Positions 33,514-43,815 of a stretch of DNA of 64,000 bases are shown one piece after another. The first letter of the stretch is position 1, and each line of letters opens with the position of its first letter. Made by a program: the position numbers and the translations under genes. The DNA is from Betaproteobacteria bacterium (GTDB taxonomy: Bacteria > Pseudomonadota > Gammaproteobacteria > Burkholderiales > Burkholderiaceae_F): the NCBI GenBank assembly GCA_016861185.1, contig BOKW01000007.1:1-64000 (forward strand). Direction: 5' to 3'. The notes beneath the pieces are model-generated. The model saw only the letters and a list, made by a program, of their open reading frames with translations, did no database searches and had not been told where the DNA came from.

Positions 33514-34521
33514 TCAGTGCAGCGTCGGCGCGACGTAGCACAGCCGTTCGTGGCGCTCGCCGTGCGCGCGCAGGAACGCGTCGAGCGCCTCGGCCTGCGC
33601 ATCGCAGTCGTCGAGCCGGTTCATCCGCTCGCAGAACTGCGCGCCGCCGGCGAGCCGCTTCGTGTACCAGATGATGTGCTTGCGCGCGGTGCGCACGCCG
33701 ATCTCCCGCCCGTAGAAGCGGTAGTGATCCTGCAGGTGCGCGGCGAGCAGCGGCCGCACCTCGTCGACGCGCGGCGGCGGAAGGTGCTCGCCCGTGCGCA
33801 GATAGTGCTCGATCTCGCGAAAGATCCACGGCCGTCCCTGCGCGGCGCGGCCGATCATGATCGCGTCCGCTCCCGTGTAGTCGAGCACGAAGCGCGCCTT
33901 CTCGGGTGTGTCGATGTCGCCGTTGGCGACGACCGGGATCGAAACCGCCCGCTTGACGGCGCGAATCGTGTCGTACTCGGCCTGGCCCGCGAAGCCGCAC
34001 GCACGCGTGCGCCCGTGCAGCGTCAGCAGCGCGATCCCGGCCGCCTCCGCCATTTGCGCGATCGCGATCGCGTTGCGGTTGTCCGGATCCCAGCCCGTGC
34101 GGTACTTCAACGTGACCGGCACGTCGACCGCGCGCACCACCGTTTCGAGGATGCGCGCGACCAGCCGCTCGTCCTTCAACAGCGCCGAGCCGCACGCGAC
34201 GTTGCATACCTTCTTCGCGGGGCAGCCCATGTTGATGTCGATGACCTGCGCGCCGCGGTCGACGTTGTAGCGCGCGGCCTCGGCGAGCATCGCGGGATCC
34301 GCGCCGGCGAGCTGCACGGCAACGGGCGCGGCTTCGCCTTCGTGATTCAGCCGGCGCATCGTCTTTTCGCTCGCCCACAGCCGCGGATTCGACGCCGCCA
34401 TCTCGCTGACCGCGTAACCCGCGCCGAGCCGTTTGCAGAGCTGGCGGAACGGCCGATCGGTGACGCCCGCCATCGGCGCGACGAAAAGGCGGTTGTCCAG
34501 CTCGTGCGAGCCGATGCGCAT
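33514..34521 (-). CDS. dusB: DusB, tRNA-dihydrouridine synthase
   Basis: DusB is an FMN enzyme that reduces uridines in the tRNA D-loop. The 335-residue protein starts IGSHELDNRLFVAPMAGVTDRPFR. It contains DINMGCPAKKVCNVACGSALL with the catalytic cysteine region, FMN-binding TLHGRTRACGFAG, and VVANGDIDTPEKA. AIMIGRAAQGRPWIF is also typical. A TACAAT -10 element lies at 34558-34563. It is the first gene of the dusB-fis-purH-ruvCAB block. Confidence 0.96.
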   Translation of the reverse strand: MRIGSHELDNRLFVAPMAGVTDRPFRQLCKRLGAGYAVSEMAASNPRLWASEKTMRRLNHEGEAAPVAVQLAGADPAMLAEAARYNVDRGAQVIDINMGCPAKKVCNVACGSALLKDERLVARILETVVRAVDVPVTLKYRTGWDPDNRNAIAIAQMAEAAGIALLTLHGRTRACGFAGQAEYDTIRAVKRAVSIPVVANGDIDTPEKARFVLDYTGADAIMIGRAAQGRPWIFREIEHYLRTGEHLPPPRVDEVRPLLAAHLQDHYRFYGREIGVRTARKHIIWYTKRLAGGAQFCERMNRLDDCDAQAEALDAFLRAHGERHERLCYVAPTLH

Positions 34522-34557
34522 TGCGGGCGGGGGAGCGGATTCGAGGGGAGGGCGCGG

Positions 34558-34563
34558 ATTGTA
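34558..34563 (-). promoter_or_regulatory. Possible -10 element of the dusB-fis operon
   Basis: On the minus strand TACAAT is followed by CCGCGCC, giving a leader of about 30 bases before the dusB ATG. In enterobacteria the dusB-fis promoter is strongly growth-regulated through a GC-rich discriminator; the GC-rich sequence here would fit such control, but this is inference. The -35 is not clear. Confidence 0.45.
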
Positions 34564-34623
34564 GCCAAGCCGACTCGGTGCGGCGGCGAAATCTCTTCGC
34601 CTGTTGCGCGGATTTGACTCGCG

Positions 34624-35769
34624 TCAGTCCCGCACGCCGAACATCAAGACTTGCGCCAGTTGCCGCCGCAACAGCGGCGACTGGTCGAGCGCGGCCAAGC
34701 CCATCGAGCGCGCGAGCGCAAGCGGCGCAAAACGCGTGCGGAAAACCGCCGGCAGCCAGCGCGTCAGCGCGGCGATGGCCTGCCGGTCGACGCGGCGCCG
34801 CGCTTCGTAGTCGCGCAGCGCAGCGCCGACATCCGCATCGTGCGCGGCCACGCAGTCGACGAGCGTCGCGCAGTCGCGCATGCCCAGATTGAATCCCTGG
34901 CCTGCGACCGGATGCAGCGTCTGCGCTGCATTGCCGAGCGCGACGAGTCTGTGCTCACGCACGCGCTCGCGCAGCTGCTGATGCAGCGGATGGCGGCGGC
35001 GCGGCCCGATCCGCTCGACGCGGCCGATCCGGGTTCCGAGCGCGGCCTGCAGTTCGTCGCGGAACGCCGCGTCGGGCAGCTCGCTACGCCGCGCCGCCGC
35101 CGTATCGTCCATGCACCAGACGAGCGACATCGCTGGCGCGCCGCCGAGGGTCGACGGGGTCGGCAGCAACGCGAGCGGACCCTCGCGGGTGAAGCGCTCG
35201 AACGCCGCGCCCGGCGCGGGGCCGCGCAGCGTCACGTCGGCGAGCAGCGCCCAGTCGCGAGCCTGGCCCGCGGACGCGGCGCCCGACTGAAAGCCCTCAG
35301 CATTGATCGCGAACGGCGCTTCGAGCGCCGAACCGTCGTCGAGCGCGACCCGCACCGCGTCGGGCCGCTGCAGGACTTCGGTCGCGCGCCGCGGTCGCAA
35401 CACTTCGATGGCAGGCTGCGCGGCGACCGCCGCCGCGAGCGCCGACAGCAGATCGCCGTAGAGAACGGTCGCGCCGAGCGGCGCGCCGTCGAAGTCGGCA
35501 TCGGCGATGCGCGTGACGCCGAACTCGCCGGCCGAGCTGACGTGCACGGTACGGATCGGCGCCGAACGCGGCGGCGCGGCGCCGAGCAGCGGGTCGAGCA
35601 ACTGCCAGGTACCGCGCGACAGCGCGAGCAGCCGCGCTTCGCGCAACGCCTCGTCGAGCGTGCGGGCGTCGACCACGATCGACGCCCGGCCGCGCCGCGC
35701 GAGCAGCAGCGCGCAGGCGAGCCCGATCGGCCCGCCGCCCAGGATCGCGATGCGTCCGTCGTGCGCCAT
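34624..35769 (-). CDS. UbiH/VisC family FAD-dependent monooxygenase
   Basis: This is a flavoprotein hydroxylase of the ubiquinone-biosynthesis family, 381 residues. The N-terminal dinucleotide-binding motif is IAILGGGPIGLACALLLARRG. The second FAD motif appears as VALGNAAQTLHPVAGQGFNLGMRDCATLVD, where the usual GDAAH is GNAAQ. It likely hydroxylates a ubiquinone precursor ring at the inner membrane; the exact position (UbiH, UbiI or UbiF-like) cannot be told. ATG at 35769 lies five bases after the pepP stop, so the two are co-transcribed, as in Burkholderia and E. coli. Confidence 0.88.
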   Translation of the reverse strand: MAHDGRIAILGGGPIGLACALLLARRGRASIVVDARTLDEALREARLLALSRGTWQLLDPLLGAAPPRSAPIRTVHVSSAGEFGVTRIADADFDGAPLGATVLYGDLLSALAAAVAAQPAIEVLRPRRATEVLQRPDAVRVALDDGSALEAPFAINAEGFQSGAASAGQARDWALLADVTLRGPAPGAAFERFTREGPLALLPTPSTLGGAPAMSLVWCMDDTAAARRSELPDAAFRDELQAALGTRIGRVERIGPRRRHPLHQQLRERVREHRLVALGNAAQTLHPVAGQGFNLGMRDCATLVDCVAAHDADVGAALRDYEARRRVDRQAIAALTRWLPAVFRTRFAPLALARSMGLAALDQSPLLRRQLAQVLMFGVRD

Positions 35770-35774
35770 GACGA

Positions 35775-37118
35775 TCAGCCGCGCATCAGCGCCTCGATGT
35801 CGTCGGGGCGCTTCGGCGCCTCGTGCGTGAGCACTTCGCGCCCGGTCGGCGTGACGAGCACGTCGTCCTCGATGCGAACGCCGATGTGTTCGAGCGGTTC
35901 GGGCACGTTCGGCGCCGGGCGGATGTACAGGCCCGGTTCGATCGTCAGCGTCATGCCGGGCGCAAGCCGGCGCCACGGGCGTTCGCCCTTGTCGTCGACC
36001 GCCGCTCCGGGTTCGCGATAGTCGCCGGCGTCGTGCACGTCCATGCCGAGCCAGTGGCTCGTGCGATGCATGTAGAACTGCCGGTACGCGCCCGACTCGA
36101 TCGCGCCATCCACGCTGCCGGCGAGCAGCCCGAGATCGATCAAGCCCTGCGTCAGCACGCGCACCGCCGCCTCGTGCGGCGCGTGGAACGAATTGCCCGG
36201 CCTGACCCGTTCGATCGCCGCCGCCTGCGCTGCGAGCACGAGGTCGTAGACGGCGCGCTGCGGCCCGCTGAAACGCCCGCTGACGGGGAAGGTCCGCGTG
36301 AGGTCGGTCGCGTAGCCGTCCAGCTCGCAGGCGGCGTCGATCAGACACAGCTCGCCGTCGTTCAGCTCGGCGTCGCCAGCGCGATAGTGCAGCACGCAGG
36401 CATTGCGGCCGGCGGCGACGATCGACGTGTACGCGGGCCCGGTCGCCCCCTGCCGGCGGAACTCGTGCAGCAGCTCCGCTTCGAGCTCGTACTCGCGCGC
36501 ACCCGGACGGCACGCCCGTAGTGCGCGCACGTGCGCGCGCGCGGAGATGCTCGCGGCGCGCCGCATCGTCGCGATTTCCGCGTCGTCCTTGACGAGCCGC
36601 ATCTCGTCGAGGATCACGTGCAGATCGTGCAGCGCGCCCGGCGCGGCCACGCCGGTACGCGCCAGCGCGCGCACGGCACCGAGCCAGCGCTGCACCTGCT
36701 CGTCGAAACGCGGTATCGAGCCGATCCCGTAGAACAGCGCCGGCGCGTCGGCGAGGAACTTCGGCAGTTCTTCGTCGATGTGCTCGATCGGATGCGCGGC
36801 GTCGAAGCCGAAGACGCCGCGCGCCAGCTCGGGTCCGTAGCGATAACCGTCCCAGATCTCGCGCTCCTCGTGCTTGGCGCGGCAGAACAGGATGCTCTCG
36901 CGCCGCGCGCCGAGCGCGAGGAGGACGACGACCGCCTCGGGCTCCGGGAAGCCGGTGAGGTAATAGAAGTAGCTGTCGTGCCGGTACGGGAACTCGCTGT
37001 CGCGGTTGCGCAGGACTTCCGGGGCCGTCGGCTGGATCGCCACGCCGCCGCCGCGCGCCGCGATCGCGTCGAGCACACGCGCGCGGCGTGCGCGAAAGTG
37101 GTCGATGTCGATCGTCAT
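35775..37118 (-). CDS. pepP: PepP, Xaa-Pro aminopeptidase
   Basis: This M24-family dimetal enzyme removes N-terminal residues preceding proline. The 447-residue protein has the AMP-N domain (YRHDSYFYYLTGFPEPEAVVVL). The pita-bread catalytic domain carries the metal ligands in CLIDAACELDGYATDLTRTFP, HRTSHWLGMDVHDAG, MTLTIEPGLY and HIGVRIEDDVLVT. The length matches E. coli PepP. ATG at 37118 precedes MTIDIDHFRARRARVLDAI, the expected start. It lies between murU and the UbiH-like gene. Confidence 0.95.
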   Translation of the reverse strand: MTIDIDHFRARRARVLDAIAARGGGVAIQPTAPEVLRNRDSEFPYRHDSYFYYLTGFPEPEAVVVLLALGARRESILFCRAKHEEREIWDGYRYGPELARGVFGFDAAHPIEHIDEELPKFLADAPALFYGIGSIPRFDEQVQRWLGAVRALARTGVAAPGALHDLHVILDEMRLVKDDAEIATMRRAASISARAHVRALRACRPGAREYELEAELLHEFRRQGATGPAYTSIVAAGRNACVLHYRAGDAELNDGELCLIDAACELDGYATDLTRTFPVSGRFSGPQRAVYDLVLAAQAAAIERVRPGNSFHAPHEAAVRVLTQGLIDLGLLAGSVDGAIESGAYRQFYMHRTSHWLGMDVHDAGDYREPGAAVDDKGERPWRRLAPGMTLTIEPGLYIRPAPNVPEPLEHIGVRIEDDVLVTPTGREVLTHEAPKRPDDIEALMRG

Positions 37119-37152
37119 GCGCGGGCCGGGCGTCGGGGCGGGACGAAAAATT

Positions 37153-37875
37153 CTAGGACGTCGCGGCGGCGGACCCGGCGTCCGTCCGCAGCCGTGCATC
37201 GAGCGCGGCGAGTTCTCCCGGCGTGCCGACGTTGTGCCAGCGCCCCGCGTGGTGCTCGCCGCTCACGCGGCCGCGCTCGGCGGCGCGATACAGCCACGGA
37301 AAGAGCTTCTTCTTCACGGGCGCTTCGCCCGCGAACAGGCGCGGCGCGAACACGCCGATGTTCCCGTAGGTCAGCAACGGCGGGTGCAGGTTGATGCGTC
37401 CCTGCGCCAGGCCCATGTCGCCGGCCGGATGCGACGGCGGATTGTCGACCAGCACCAGGTGCGCGTCGGCCACCCCCAGTTCGATCGCCTGTGCATGCGG
37501 CACCAGGCGTCGATAGTCGTAGTCGGTGACGATGTCGCCGCTGACCGCGATGAACGGCGTCGCCCCGCTCGAACTCAGCAGCGGCAGCGCCTTCACGATG
37601 CCGCCGAGCGTCTCCAGCGCATCCTCGGCGGTTTCGCCCTCGTGCGAATAGGCGATGCGCGCGCCGTAGCGCGCGCCGTCGCCGATCGCGCTCTCGATCT
37701 GCGACGCGAGGTGCGCGGTGTTGATCACCAGCTCGCGAAAGCCCGCGCGCACCAGCGCGTCGATCTGCCATTCGATCAGCCGCTTGCCGCCGGCTTCGAG
37801 CAGCGGCTTCGGCGTCGCGTCCGACAGCGGTCGCATCCGTTCGCCGCGGCCGGCGGCGAAGATCAGGGCTTTCAT
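37153..37875 (-). CDS. murU: MurU-type nucleotidyltransferase
   Basis: MurU makes UDP-MurNAc from MurNAc-1-phosphate in the cell-wall recycling bypass known from Pseudomonas. The 240-residue protein has the nucleotidyltransferase signature MKALIFAAGRGERMRPLSDATPKPLLEAGGKRLIEW, the metal-binding site AVSGDIVTDYDY, and YGNIGVFAPRLF. It follows amgK, its pathway partner, on the same strand after a 190-base gap. Other sugar-phosphate nucleotidyltransferases share these motifs; the amgK neighbour decides the call. Confidence 0.9.
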   Translation of the reverse strand: MKALIFAAGRGERMRPLSDATPKPLLEAGGKRLIEWQIDALVRAGFRELVINTAHLASQIESAIGDGARYGARIAYSHEGETAEDALETLGGIVKALPLLSSSGATPFIAVSGDIVTDYDYRRLVPHAQAIELGVADAHLVLVDNPPSHPAGDMGLAQGRINLHPPLLTYGNIGVFAPRLFAGEAPVKKKLFPWLYRAAERGRVSGEHHAGRWHNVGTPGELAALDARLRTDAGSAAATS

Positions 37876-37888
37876 CGCCGTTCGCAGC

Positions 37889-38058
37889 GCGGATTGCGGA
37901 TTGCGGATTGCGTCTCGAACGGTGCGCGTCGTTGCGACCTCCTCGAGGGTCGGGGGAGGGTCCCCGCCCCGCGCGCACCCAGACGCCTCGCCGCGCGGCG
38001 GCTACAACCGACACGCACGGGCAACTCGCGCAATCCGCAATCCGCGATCCGCAATCCG
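37889..38058. repeat. GGATTGC repeat pair flanking a short core
   Basis: GCGGATTGCGGATTGCGGATTG at 37889-37910 is mirrored by CGCAATCCGCAATCCGCGAT and more at 38029-38058. Each arm is three or four copies of a seven- to eight-base unit, and the arms are inverted relative to each other around a core of about 120 bases. The element fills the amgK-murU gap. It could fold into a long hairpin in the shared mRNA. Confidence 0.7.
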
Positions 38059-38065
38059 GCCTCCG

Positions 38066-39091
38066 TCAGAACGTATACCCCACGCGCACCTCGACGCCCT
38101 CCAGTTCGTCGATGAGTCGCGCGAGCGGCGCCAGTTCGCTGTAGCGCTGGATCACCGCGCGCACGTACCTGACGAAGCGCGGCGTGTCGGCGAGATAGTG
38201 CGGTTTGCCGTCGCGGTAGTTGATGCGCGCGAAGATGCCGAGCACCTTCAGGTGCCGCTGCAGTCCCATCCACTCCAGGTCGCGATAGAACTCACCGAAG
38301 TCCGCGGGCACCGGAAGCCGCGCGCGGCGCGCCTTCTCCCAGTAGCGCACCGCCCAGTCGATCACGCGCTCCTCCTCCCAACTGATGAAGGCGTCGCGCA
38401 GCAGCGACGCGAGGTCGTAGGTGATCGGTCCGTAGACCGCGTCCTGGAAATCGAGGATGCCCGGGTTCGGCGTCGAGATCATCAGGTTGCGCGGCATGTA
38501 GTCGCGGTGCACGTACACCGACGGCTGCGCGAGGTTCGAGGCGAGGATGCGGCGAAACATCGCTTCCAGCGTGCGGCTCTGCCGCTCGTCCAGCGTCCGG
38601 CCCAGATGTCGCGCGACGTACCAGTCGGGAAACAGCATCAGCTCGCGCCGCAGCAGCGGCTCGTCGTACGGCGGCAGCTCGCCGGCGCGGCTCGCGAGTT
38701 GCCAGCGGACCAGTGCGTCGATCGCGTCGGCGAACAGCGCGTTTGCATCGGCCGTGCCCGCGTTGAGCGCGTCGAGGTAGGTCGTGGTGCCGAGATCGGT
38801 CAGCAGAAGGAAGCCGCTGGCGACGTCGCGCGCGAGCACCTGCGGTGCGTTCAGTCCCGCTTCGCGCAGAAGCCGCGCGACGTGGATGAACGGCCGCACG
38901 TCCTCCTTGTCCGGCGGTGCGTCCATCGCAACGAGGCTCGCCGCGCCGGCGTCGATGCGGAAGTACCGGCGGAAGCTCGCATCGGCCGACGCCGGGCGCA
39001 GCGTTTCGACGTGCAGGTCGTGTTCGGGCGCGAGCGCGGCGAGCCAGTCGCGCAGCAGCTCGAGTCGTCGGTCGGGAACAGCGTCGGTCAT
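38066..39091 (-). CDS. amgK: AmgK-type N-acetylmuramate/GlcNAc kinase
   Basis: AmgK phosphorylates recycled MurNAc at the anomeric position for MurU. The 341-residue protein has the aminoglycoside-phosphotransferase fold: the catalytic loop VYVHRDYMPRNLMIS (HxD and N) and the metal-binding ILDFQDAVYGPITYDLASLL. It is transcribed divergently from lptD across a 120-base gap. The pair with murU bypasses early MurNAc synthesis and can lower fosfomycin sensitivity in other species. Confidence 0.9.
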   Translation of the reverse strand: MTDAVPDRRLELLRDWLAALAPEHDLHVETLRPASADASFRRYFRIDAGAASLVAMDAPPDKEDVRPFIHVARLLREAGLNAPQVLARDVASGFLLLTDLGTTTYLDALNAGTADANALFADAIDALVRWQLASRAGELPPYDEPLLRRELMLFPDWYVARHLGRTLDERQSRTLEAMFRRILASNLAQPSVYVHRDYMPRNLMISTPNPGILDFQDAVYGPITYDLASLLRDAFISWEEERVIDWAVRYWEKARRARLPVPADFGEFYRDLEWMGLQRHLKVLGIFARINYRDGKPHYLADTPRFVRYVRAVIQRYSELAPLARLIDELEGVEVRVGYTF

Positions 39092-39196
39092 TCGGAGGTC
39101 TTGTTCTGTTCTCGTCGCGCGCGGCGGCGCGCAAACCGGCGGCGGCGCGATTGCCTCCGCTCACCGCGATCGCGCCGATCCGCGCAGGTCGCTCCC

Positions 39197-39202
39197 TATA
39201 AT
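39197..39202 (+). promoter_or_regulatory. Possible lptD -10 element next to the start codon
   Basis: A perfect TATAAT is followed by nine bases and the first lptD ATG. The preceding string TCGCTCCC is shared with the tolB upstream region. The -35 region (GCCGAT) is poor. If used, the transcript would start at or within a few bases of ATG 39212, or give a 30-base leader for ATG 39242. Confidence 0.5.
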
Positions 39203-39211
39203 ACGTTGCGC

Positions 39212-41515
39212 ATGGTCGCTCGACGCCGTGCTTCTGTCCCCATGCCGACACGCCCGGCGCGCGCCGCCCGCGCTACCTTCGATCGCACGCGCCTCGTCTC
39301 CGCGCTGCTGATCGCATTCGCACCGCTCGCGCAGGCGCAATCACCGGGCAACGACGACACCCATCCGCGGCTGACGCTGGAACGCGCGCTCGGCGACGGG
39401 CGCGCGCCGGGCGGCGCGGAGGCTCCCACGCCGACCTATGCGCGCGCGCGCCGGCTCGAAGGCGAGGTCGACGAGCGCGTCGTGCTGCAGGGCGACGCCG
39501 AGGTACGGCGCGCGGGCGCCGTGCTGCGCGGCGACCGCATCACCTATACGGTGCCGACCGACGAACTCGAAATCGAAGGCAACGCGCGCGTCTATCGCGA
39601 CGGCGTGGCCTTCTTCGGACCTTCGTTGAGGCTGCGCGTCGATGCGCAGACCGGGCGGATGCCGGAGGCGAACTTCAGCTACGCGCAGCGCGGCGGGCAC
39701 GGCCGGTCGAAGCTGCTCGAATTCCTCGGCGAAGAGCGCGTGCGCCTGCTCGACGCAACCTACAGCACCTGCTCGCCGGACGACCAGGCCTGGTGGGTCC
39801 GCGCCGACCGGCTCGACATCGACCGGCTCGACGAGCTGGCGAGCGCACGCGGCGCGGCGATCTACTTCCAGGGCGTGCCGATCTTCGCGTCGCCGTACTT
39901 CCAGTTTCCGCTCGGCGACCGCCGCCGCAGCGGCCTGCTGACGCCGAGCTTCGGCATCAACTCGCGGCTCGGGCCCGAGGTGACCGTGCCGTTCTACTGG
40001 AACATCGCGCCGAACCGCGACGCGACGATCGCGCCGCGCGTGATGGCGCGCCGTGGCGTGCTGCTGCAGAACGAGTTCCGCTATCTGGAGCCGACCTACC
40101 GCGGAACGGTCGAGATCGACGTCGTTCCGGACGACCGCGTGTTCGGCGGCTCGCGCGAGTTCGCGACCGTGCGCCACGAATACGCCGCGCCGACGGGCGT
40201 GGTGGCGGGTCTGAACTACAACCGCGTCACCGACGACCGCTTCTTCGTCGACTTCTCGCGCACGATCGTCGGCAGCGCGCAGGCGGTGCTGCCGCAGGAG
40301 GGTTACGTCGGCTACAACCGCACCTACTGGAACACCGCGCTGCGGATCACGAAGAACCAGACGCTGCAGGATCCGCTGGCGCCGGTGGTCAAACCGTACG
40401 AGCGCGTGCCGCAGCTCGCGTTCAATGCGCGGCGCGACGACCTGGCGGGCTTCGATGTCGCGCTCGCCGCCGACGCGACGCAGTTCGAGCATCCCGCGCT
40501 CGAAACCGGTTCGCGCATGATCCTCAATCCGAGCGTGGCGTACCCGCTGCAGGCGCCGGGCTGGTTCGTCGTGCCGCGCCTGCAACTGCACTCGACCGCG
40601 TATTCGCTCGACGCCGTGCAGCGTGCCGACGCCTCGCCGACGCGCAACGTGCCGATCGCTTCGCTCGACGCGGGGCTGGTGTTCGAGCGCGAGGCGTCGT
40701 GGTTCGGCGCGCCCTCGCTGCAGACGATCGAGCCGCGCCTGTACTACGCCTACATCCCGTATCGCGAGCAGAACGCGCTGCCGAACTTCGACAGCGCGCT
40801 CGCGGACTTCAACTTCGCGCAGCTTTTCACCGAAAACGTGTTCGTCGGCGGCGATCGCATCGGCCAGGCCGACCAGCTCACCGCCGCGCTGGTCGGCCGC
40901 GTGCTCGATCCGGCCACCGGCGCCGAGCGGCTGCGCGCCGCGATCGGACAGCGCTACTACCGCTCGCCGCAGAACGTCGTGCTGCCCGGCGGGGCACCGC
41001 GTACGGGCGACGCCTCCGACGTGCTGTTCGCGGTGAGCGGCTTCCTGTACCGGCACTGGATCACCGACGTCGCCGTTCAGCACTCGACCGAGCTGAAACA
41101 GGTCGTGCGCGCGACGATCGGCCTGCGCTACCAGCCGCGACCGGCGTCGGTGCTTTCGCTGTCGTACCGCTACAAGCTCGACGAGCTGCAGCAGATCGAC
41201 ATCGCCGCGCAGTGGCCGCTGTCGCCCAAGTGGTACGGGGTGGCGCGCGTCAACTACTCGCAGCGCGACCGCCGCTGGGTCGAACTGCTCGGCGGCCTCG
41301 AATACAAGGCCGACTGCTGGACGATGCGCGTCGTCGCGCAGCGCTTCGCCACCGCGGTCAACGAAGCGACGACGACCGTGTTCGTGCAGCTCGAGCTGAA
41401 CGGCCTGGCCAGCATCGGGACCAGCCCCGTCGAGGCGCTGCGGCGTAATATCCCCGGCTACCAGGTCATCAATCCGCCCCCGCGCGAGCCGGGGCGTTTC
41501 GATTTTTACGAGTAG
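39212..41515 (+). CDS. lptD: LptD, outer-membrane LPS assembly protein
   Basis: LptD is the barrel that inserts lipopolysaccharide in the outer leaflet with LptE. The 767-residue protein has a signal peptide ending AQAQ, an OstA-like beta-jellyroll (about 80-200, [41 protein letters not shown]) and a C-terminal barrel ([45 protein letters not shown] onward). Cysteines occur in STCSPDD and YKADCWTM, fewer than the four of E. coli. Start at 39212 or 39242; the second gives a more usual signal peptide. surA follows four bases after the stop. Confidence 0.95.
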   Translation: MVARRRASVPMPTRPARAARATFDRTRLVSALLIAFAPLAQAQSPGNDDTHPRLTLERALGDGRAPGGAEAPTPTYARARRLEGEVDERVVLQGDAEVRRAGAVLRGDRITYTVPTDELEIEGNARVYRDGVAFFGPSLRLRVDAQTGRMPEANFSYAQRGGHGRSKLLEFLGEERVRLLDATYSTCSPDDQAWWVRADRLDIDRLDELASARGAAIYFQGVPIFASPYFQFPLGDRRRSGLLTPSFGINSRLGPEVTVPFYWNIAPNRDATIAPRVMARRGVLLQNEFRYLEPTYRGTVEIDVVPDDRVFGGSREFATVRHEYAAPTGVVAGLNYNRVTDDRFFVDFSRTIVGSAQAVLPQEGYVGYNRTYWNTALRITKNQTLQDPLAPVVKPYERVPQLAFNARRDDLAGFDVALAADATQFEHPALETGSRMILNPSVAYPLQAPGWFVVPRLQLHSTAYSLDAVQRADASPTRNVPIASLDAGLVFEREASWFGAPSLQTIEPRLYYAYIPYREQNALPNFDSALADFNFAQLFTENVFVGGDRIGQADQLTAALVGRVLDPATGAERLRAAIGQRYYRSPQNVVLPGGAPRTGDASDVLFAVSGFLYRHWITDVAVQHSTELKQVVRATIGLRYQPRPASVLSLSYRYKLDELQQIDIAAQWPLSPKWYGVARVNYSQRDRRWVELLGGLEYKADCWTMRVVAQRFATAVNEATTTVFVQLELNGLASIGTSPVEALRRNIPGYQVINPPPREPGRFDFYE

Positions 41516-41518
41516 CCG

Positions 41519-42862
41519 ATGAGTCGAACCCTTCCGGCGCGCCGCGCGGCGCGCCTCCTCGTGCTTGCCGCGCTGTGCGCGACGGCCCTTGCCGTCGCGG
41601 CGCAGACCCGTCCGCCCGCGTCGACGAAGCCGCTCGACCGCATTGTCGCCGTCGTCAACGACGAGGTGATCACCAGCGCCGAGCTGCAGGCGCGCGTGCA
41701 GATCGCCGAGCAGCAGTTGCGCAGGCAGAAGATCAACCCGCCCGCGCGCGACGTGCTGACGCGCCAGGTGCTCGAGCGGATGATCGTCGACCGCGCCCAG
41801 CTTCAGCTCGCCAAGGAGACGGGCGTGCGCGTCGACGACGCGACGGTCAATGCGACGATCGCGCGCATCGCCGAGCAGAACGGCGCCACGCTGCCCGTCT
41901 TCCGCGAGCGCCTCGAGCGCGAGGGCGTGAGCTTCGCGCGCTTCCGCGAGGACGTGCGCGACGACATCACGATGGCGCGGCTGCGCGACCGCGAGGTCGA
42001 CAGCCGGATCCAGATCGCCGAAGGCGAGATCGACAATTTCCTGGCCGCACAGGCGGGCGTGGAGGCGGGCGCCACCGAATACAACATCGCGCAGATCCTG
42101 CTGCGCGTGCCCGAGGCTGTGTCCGCGCAGCGCATCGACGAGATCCGCAAGCGCGCCGAGGATCTGCTTGCGCAGCTCAAGGCCGGCGCCGACTTTGCGC
42201 GGCTGGCGGCGAGTTTTTCCGCGGGACCCGAAGCGCTATCCGGCGGCGAACTCGGCTGGCGCACGGCCGAGCGGCTGCCGACCCTGTTCCTCGACGCGGT
42301 CAAGGACCTGAAGCCGGGCGAGCTGGCGCCGATCGTGCGCAGCCCCGGCGGCTTCCACGTGTTGAAGCTCGTCGGCAAGCGCAACGCGGTCGAAGGACGG
42401 CTCGCGACCGGGCCGGTACAGCAGACGCGCGCGCGGCACATCCTGCTGCGCGTGTCGGACCTGACGCCCGAGCCGGAAGTTCGGCGCCGCCTGCAGGACC
42501 TGCGCGACCGCGTCGTTCGCGGCGGTCAGGACTTCGGCCAGCTCGCGCGCCTGCATTCGGTCGACCCGAGCGCGACGCGCGGCGGCGACCTCGGTTGGCT
42601 GTACCCGGGCGACACCGTGCCCGAGTTCGAGCGCGCGATGAATCAGCTCAAGCCCGGCGAAGTCAGCGAGCCGGTGCAGAGTCCGTTCGGCTGGCACCTG
42701 ATCCAGGTGCTCGAGCGTCGTACCGAGGAATCGCCGATCGAACGCAACCGGCTCGCCGCGCGCCAGGCGCTGCGCGACCGCAAGGCCGACGAAGCCTACC
42801 AGGAGTGGCTGCGCCAGTTGCGCGACCGCACCTACGTCGAGTATCGGCTGGAGGACTCATAG
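41519..42862 (+). CDS. surA: SurA, periplasmic chaperone / PPIase
   Basis: SurA helps fold outer-membrane proteins including LptD. The 447-residue protein has a signal peptide (to AVAA), the N-terminal chaperone region [22 protein letters not shown], and two parvulin domains. Domain 1 is [34 protein letters not shown] with GGELGWR; domain 2 is [24 protein letters not shown] with [17 protein letters not shown]. The lptD-surA-pdxA-rsmA order is widely conserved. Confidence 0.97.
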   Translation: MSRTLPARRAARLLVLAALCATALAVAAQTRPPASTKPLDRIVAVVNDEVITSAELQARVQIAEQQLRRQKINPPARDVLTRQVLERMIVDRAQLQLAKETGVRVDDATVNATIARIAEQNGATLPVFRERLEREGVSFARFREDVRDDITMARLRDREVDSRIQIAEGEIDNFLAAQAGVEAGATEYNIAQILLRVPEAVSAQRIDEIRKRAEDLLAQLKAGADFARLAASFSAGPEALSGGELGWRTAERLPTLFLDAVKDLKPGELAPIVRSPGGFHVLKLVGKRNAVEGRLATGPVQQTRARHILLRVSDLTPEPEVRRRLQDLRDRVVRGGQDFGQLARLHSVDPSATRGGDLGWLYPGDTVPEFERAMNQLKPGEVSEPVQSPFGWHLIQVLERRTEESPIERNRLAARQALRDRKADEAYQEWLRQLRDRTYVEYRLEDS

Positions 42863-42864
42863 CA

Positions 42865-43815
42865 TTGCGGATTGCGCTCACCACGGGCGAACCCGCGGGG
42901 ATCGGACCCGAGATCGCGGTCGCGGCGCTCGATGCGCTGCCGGCGGGCGTGGAATGCGTGCTGATCGGCGATCGTTCGCTGTTCGCGCACGCACGGCTGC
43001 CGGGCAGCGGGTCGATCGAGCATGTCGCGCTCGGTGTGCCCATCGTTCCCGGGCGGCTCGACGTTCGCAACGCGCGCTACGTGCTCGCCACGCTCGACCG
43101 CGCAATCGCCGGCGCACTGTCCGGCGAGTTCGATGCCGTCGTCACGGCGCCCGTGCAGAAGAGCGTGCTCAACGACGCCGGCATCCGTTTCACCGGCCAT
43201 ACCGAGTATCTCGCGGAGAAGACCGGCACGCGGCAGGTCGTGATGATGCTGGTCGGCGGCGAAGCGGCGCATCCGTTGCGGGTCGCGCTGGCGACCACGC
43301 ACCTGCCGCTCGCGCAAGTGCCGCGCGCGATCACGATCGACGGCCTGGTCGCCACGATCGAAGTGCTGCACGCGGAACTGGTGGCGAAGTTCGGCATCGC
43401 GTCGCCGCGCATCGGCGTGTGCGGGTTGAATCCGCACGCGGGCGAAGGCGGGCATCTCGGCCGCGAGGAGATCGAAGTCATCGCGCCCGCGCTCGAACGG
43501 CTGCGCGCGCGCGGCATCGCGCTCGACGGCCCGCTGCCCGCCGATACGGTCTTCGTTCCCGCCAACGCGTGCCGCTACGATGCGATCGTCGCGATGTACC
43601 ACGACCAAGGGCTGGCGCCGCTGAAGTACGCGAGCTTCGGCCACGGCGTCAACGTCACGCTGGGACTGCCGTTCGTGCGGACGTCGGTCGACCACGGCAC
43701 CGCGCTCGATCTGGCGGGCACGGGACGCGCCGACGCCGGCAGCCTGCGCGCCGCGCTCGCGCTCGCGGTCGAGCTGGCGCAGCGGCGCGCGGGCGCAGAA
43801 AGGGGTCGCGCATGA
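42865..43815 (+). CDS. pdxA: PdxA, 4-hydroxythreonine-4-phosphate dehydrogenase
   Basis: PdxA is an NAD enzyme of pyridoxal-phosphate synthesis. The 316-residue protein starts [18 protein letters not shown]. It has the zinc-ligand histidines in [27 protein letters not shown] and [37 protein letters not shown]. No ATG fits; TTG at 42865, with GGAGG ten bases upstream, gives the family N-terminus. The start is two bases past the surA stop, indicating coupling. Confidence 0.93.
   Translation: MRIALTTGEPAGIGPEIAVAALDALPAGVECVLIGDRSLFAHARLPGSGSIEHVALGVPIVPGRLDVRNARYVLATLDRAIAGALSGEFDAVVTAPVQKSVLNDAGIRFTGHTEYLAEKTGTRQVVMMLVGGEAAHPLRVALATTHLPLAQVPRAITIDGLVATIEVLHAELVAKFGIASPRIGVCGLNPHAGEGGHLGREEIEVIAPALERLRARGIALDGPLPADTVFVPANACRYDAIVAMYHDQGLAPLKYASFGHGVNVTLGLPFVRTSVDHGTALDLAGTGRADAGSLRAALALAVELAQRRAGAERGRA

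Noticed and set aside
37718..39211. A plus-strand coding extension of lptD across amgK
   Set aside because: The frame is open but antisense to amgK and murU; the LptD signal peptide starts at 39212 or 39242.
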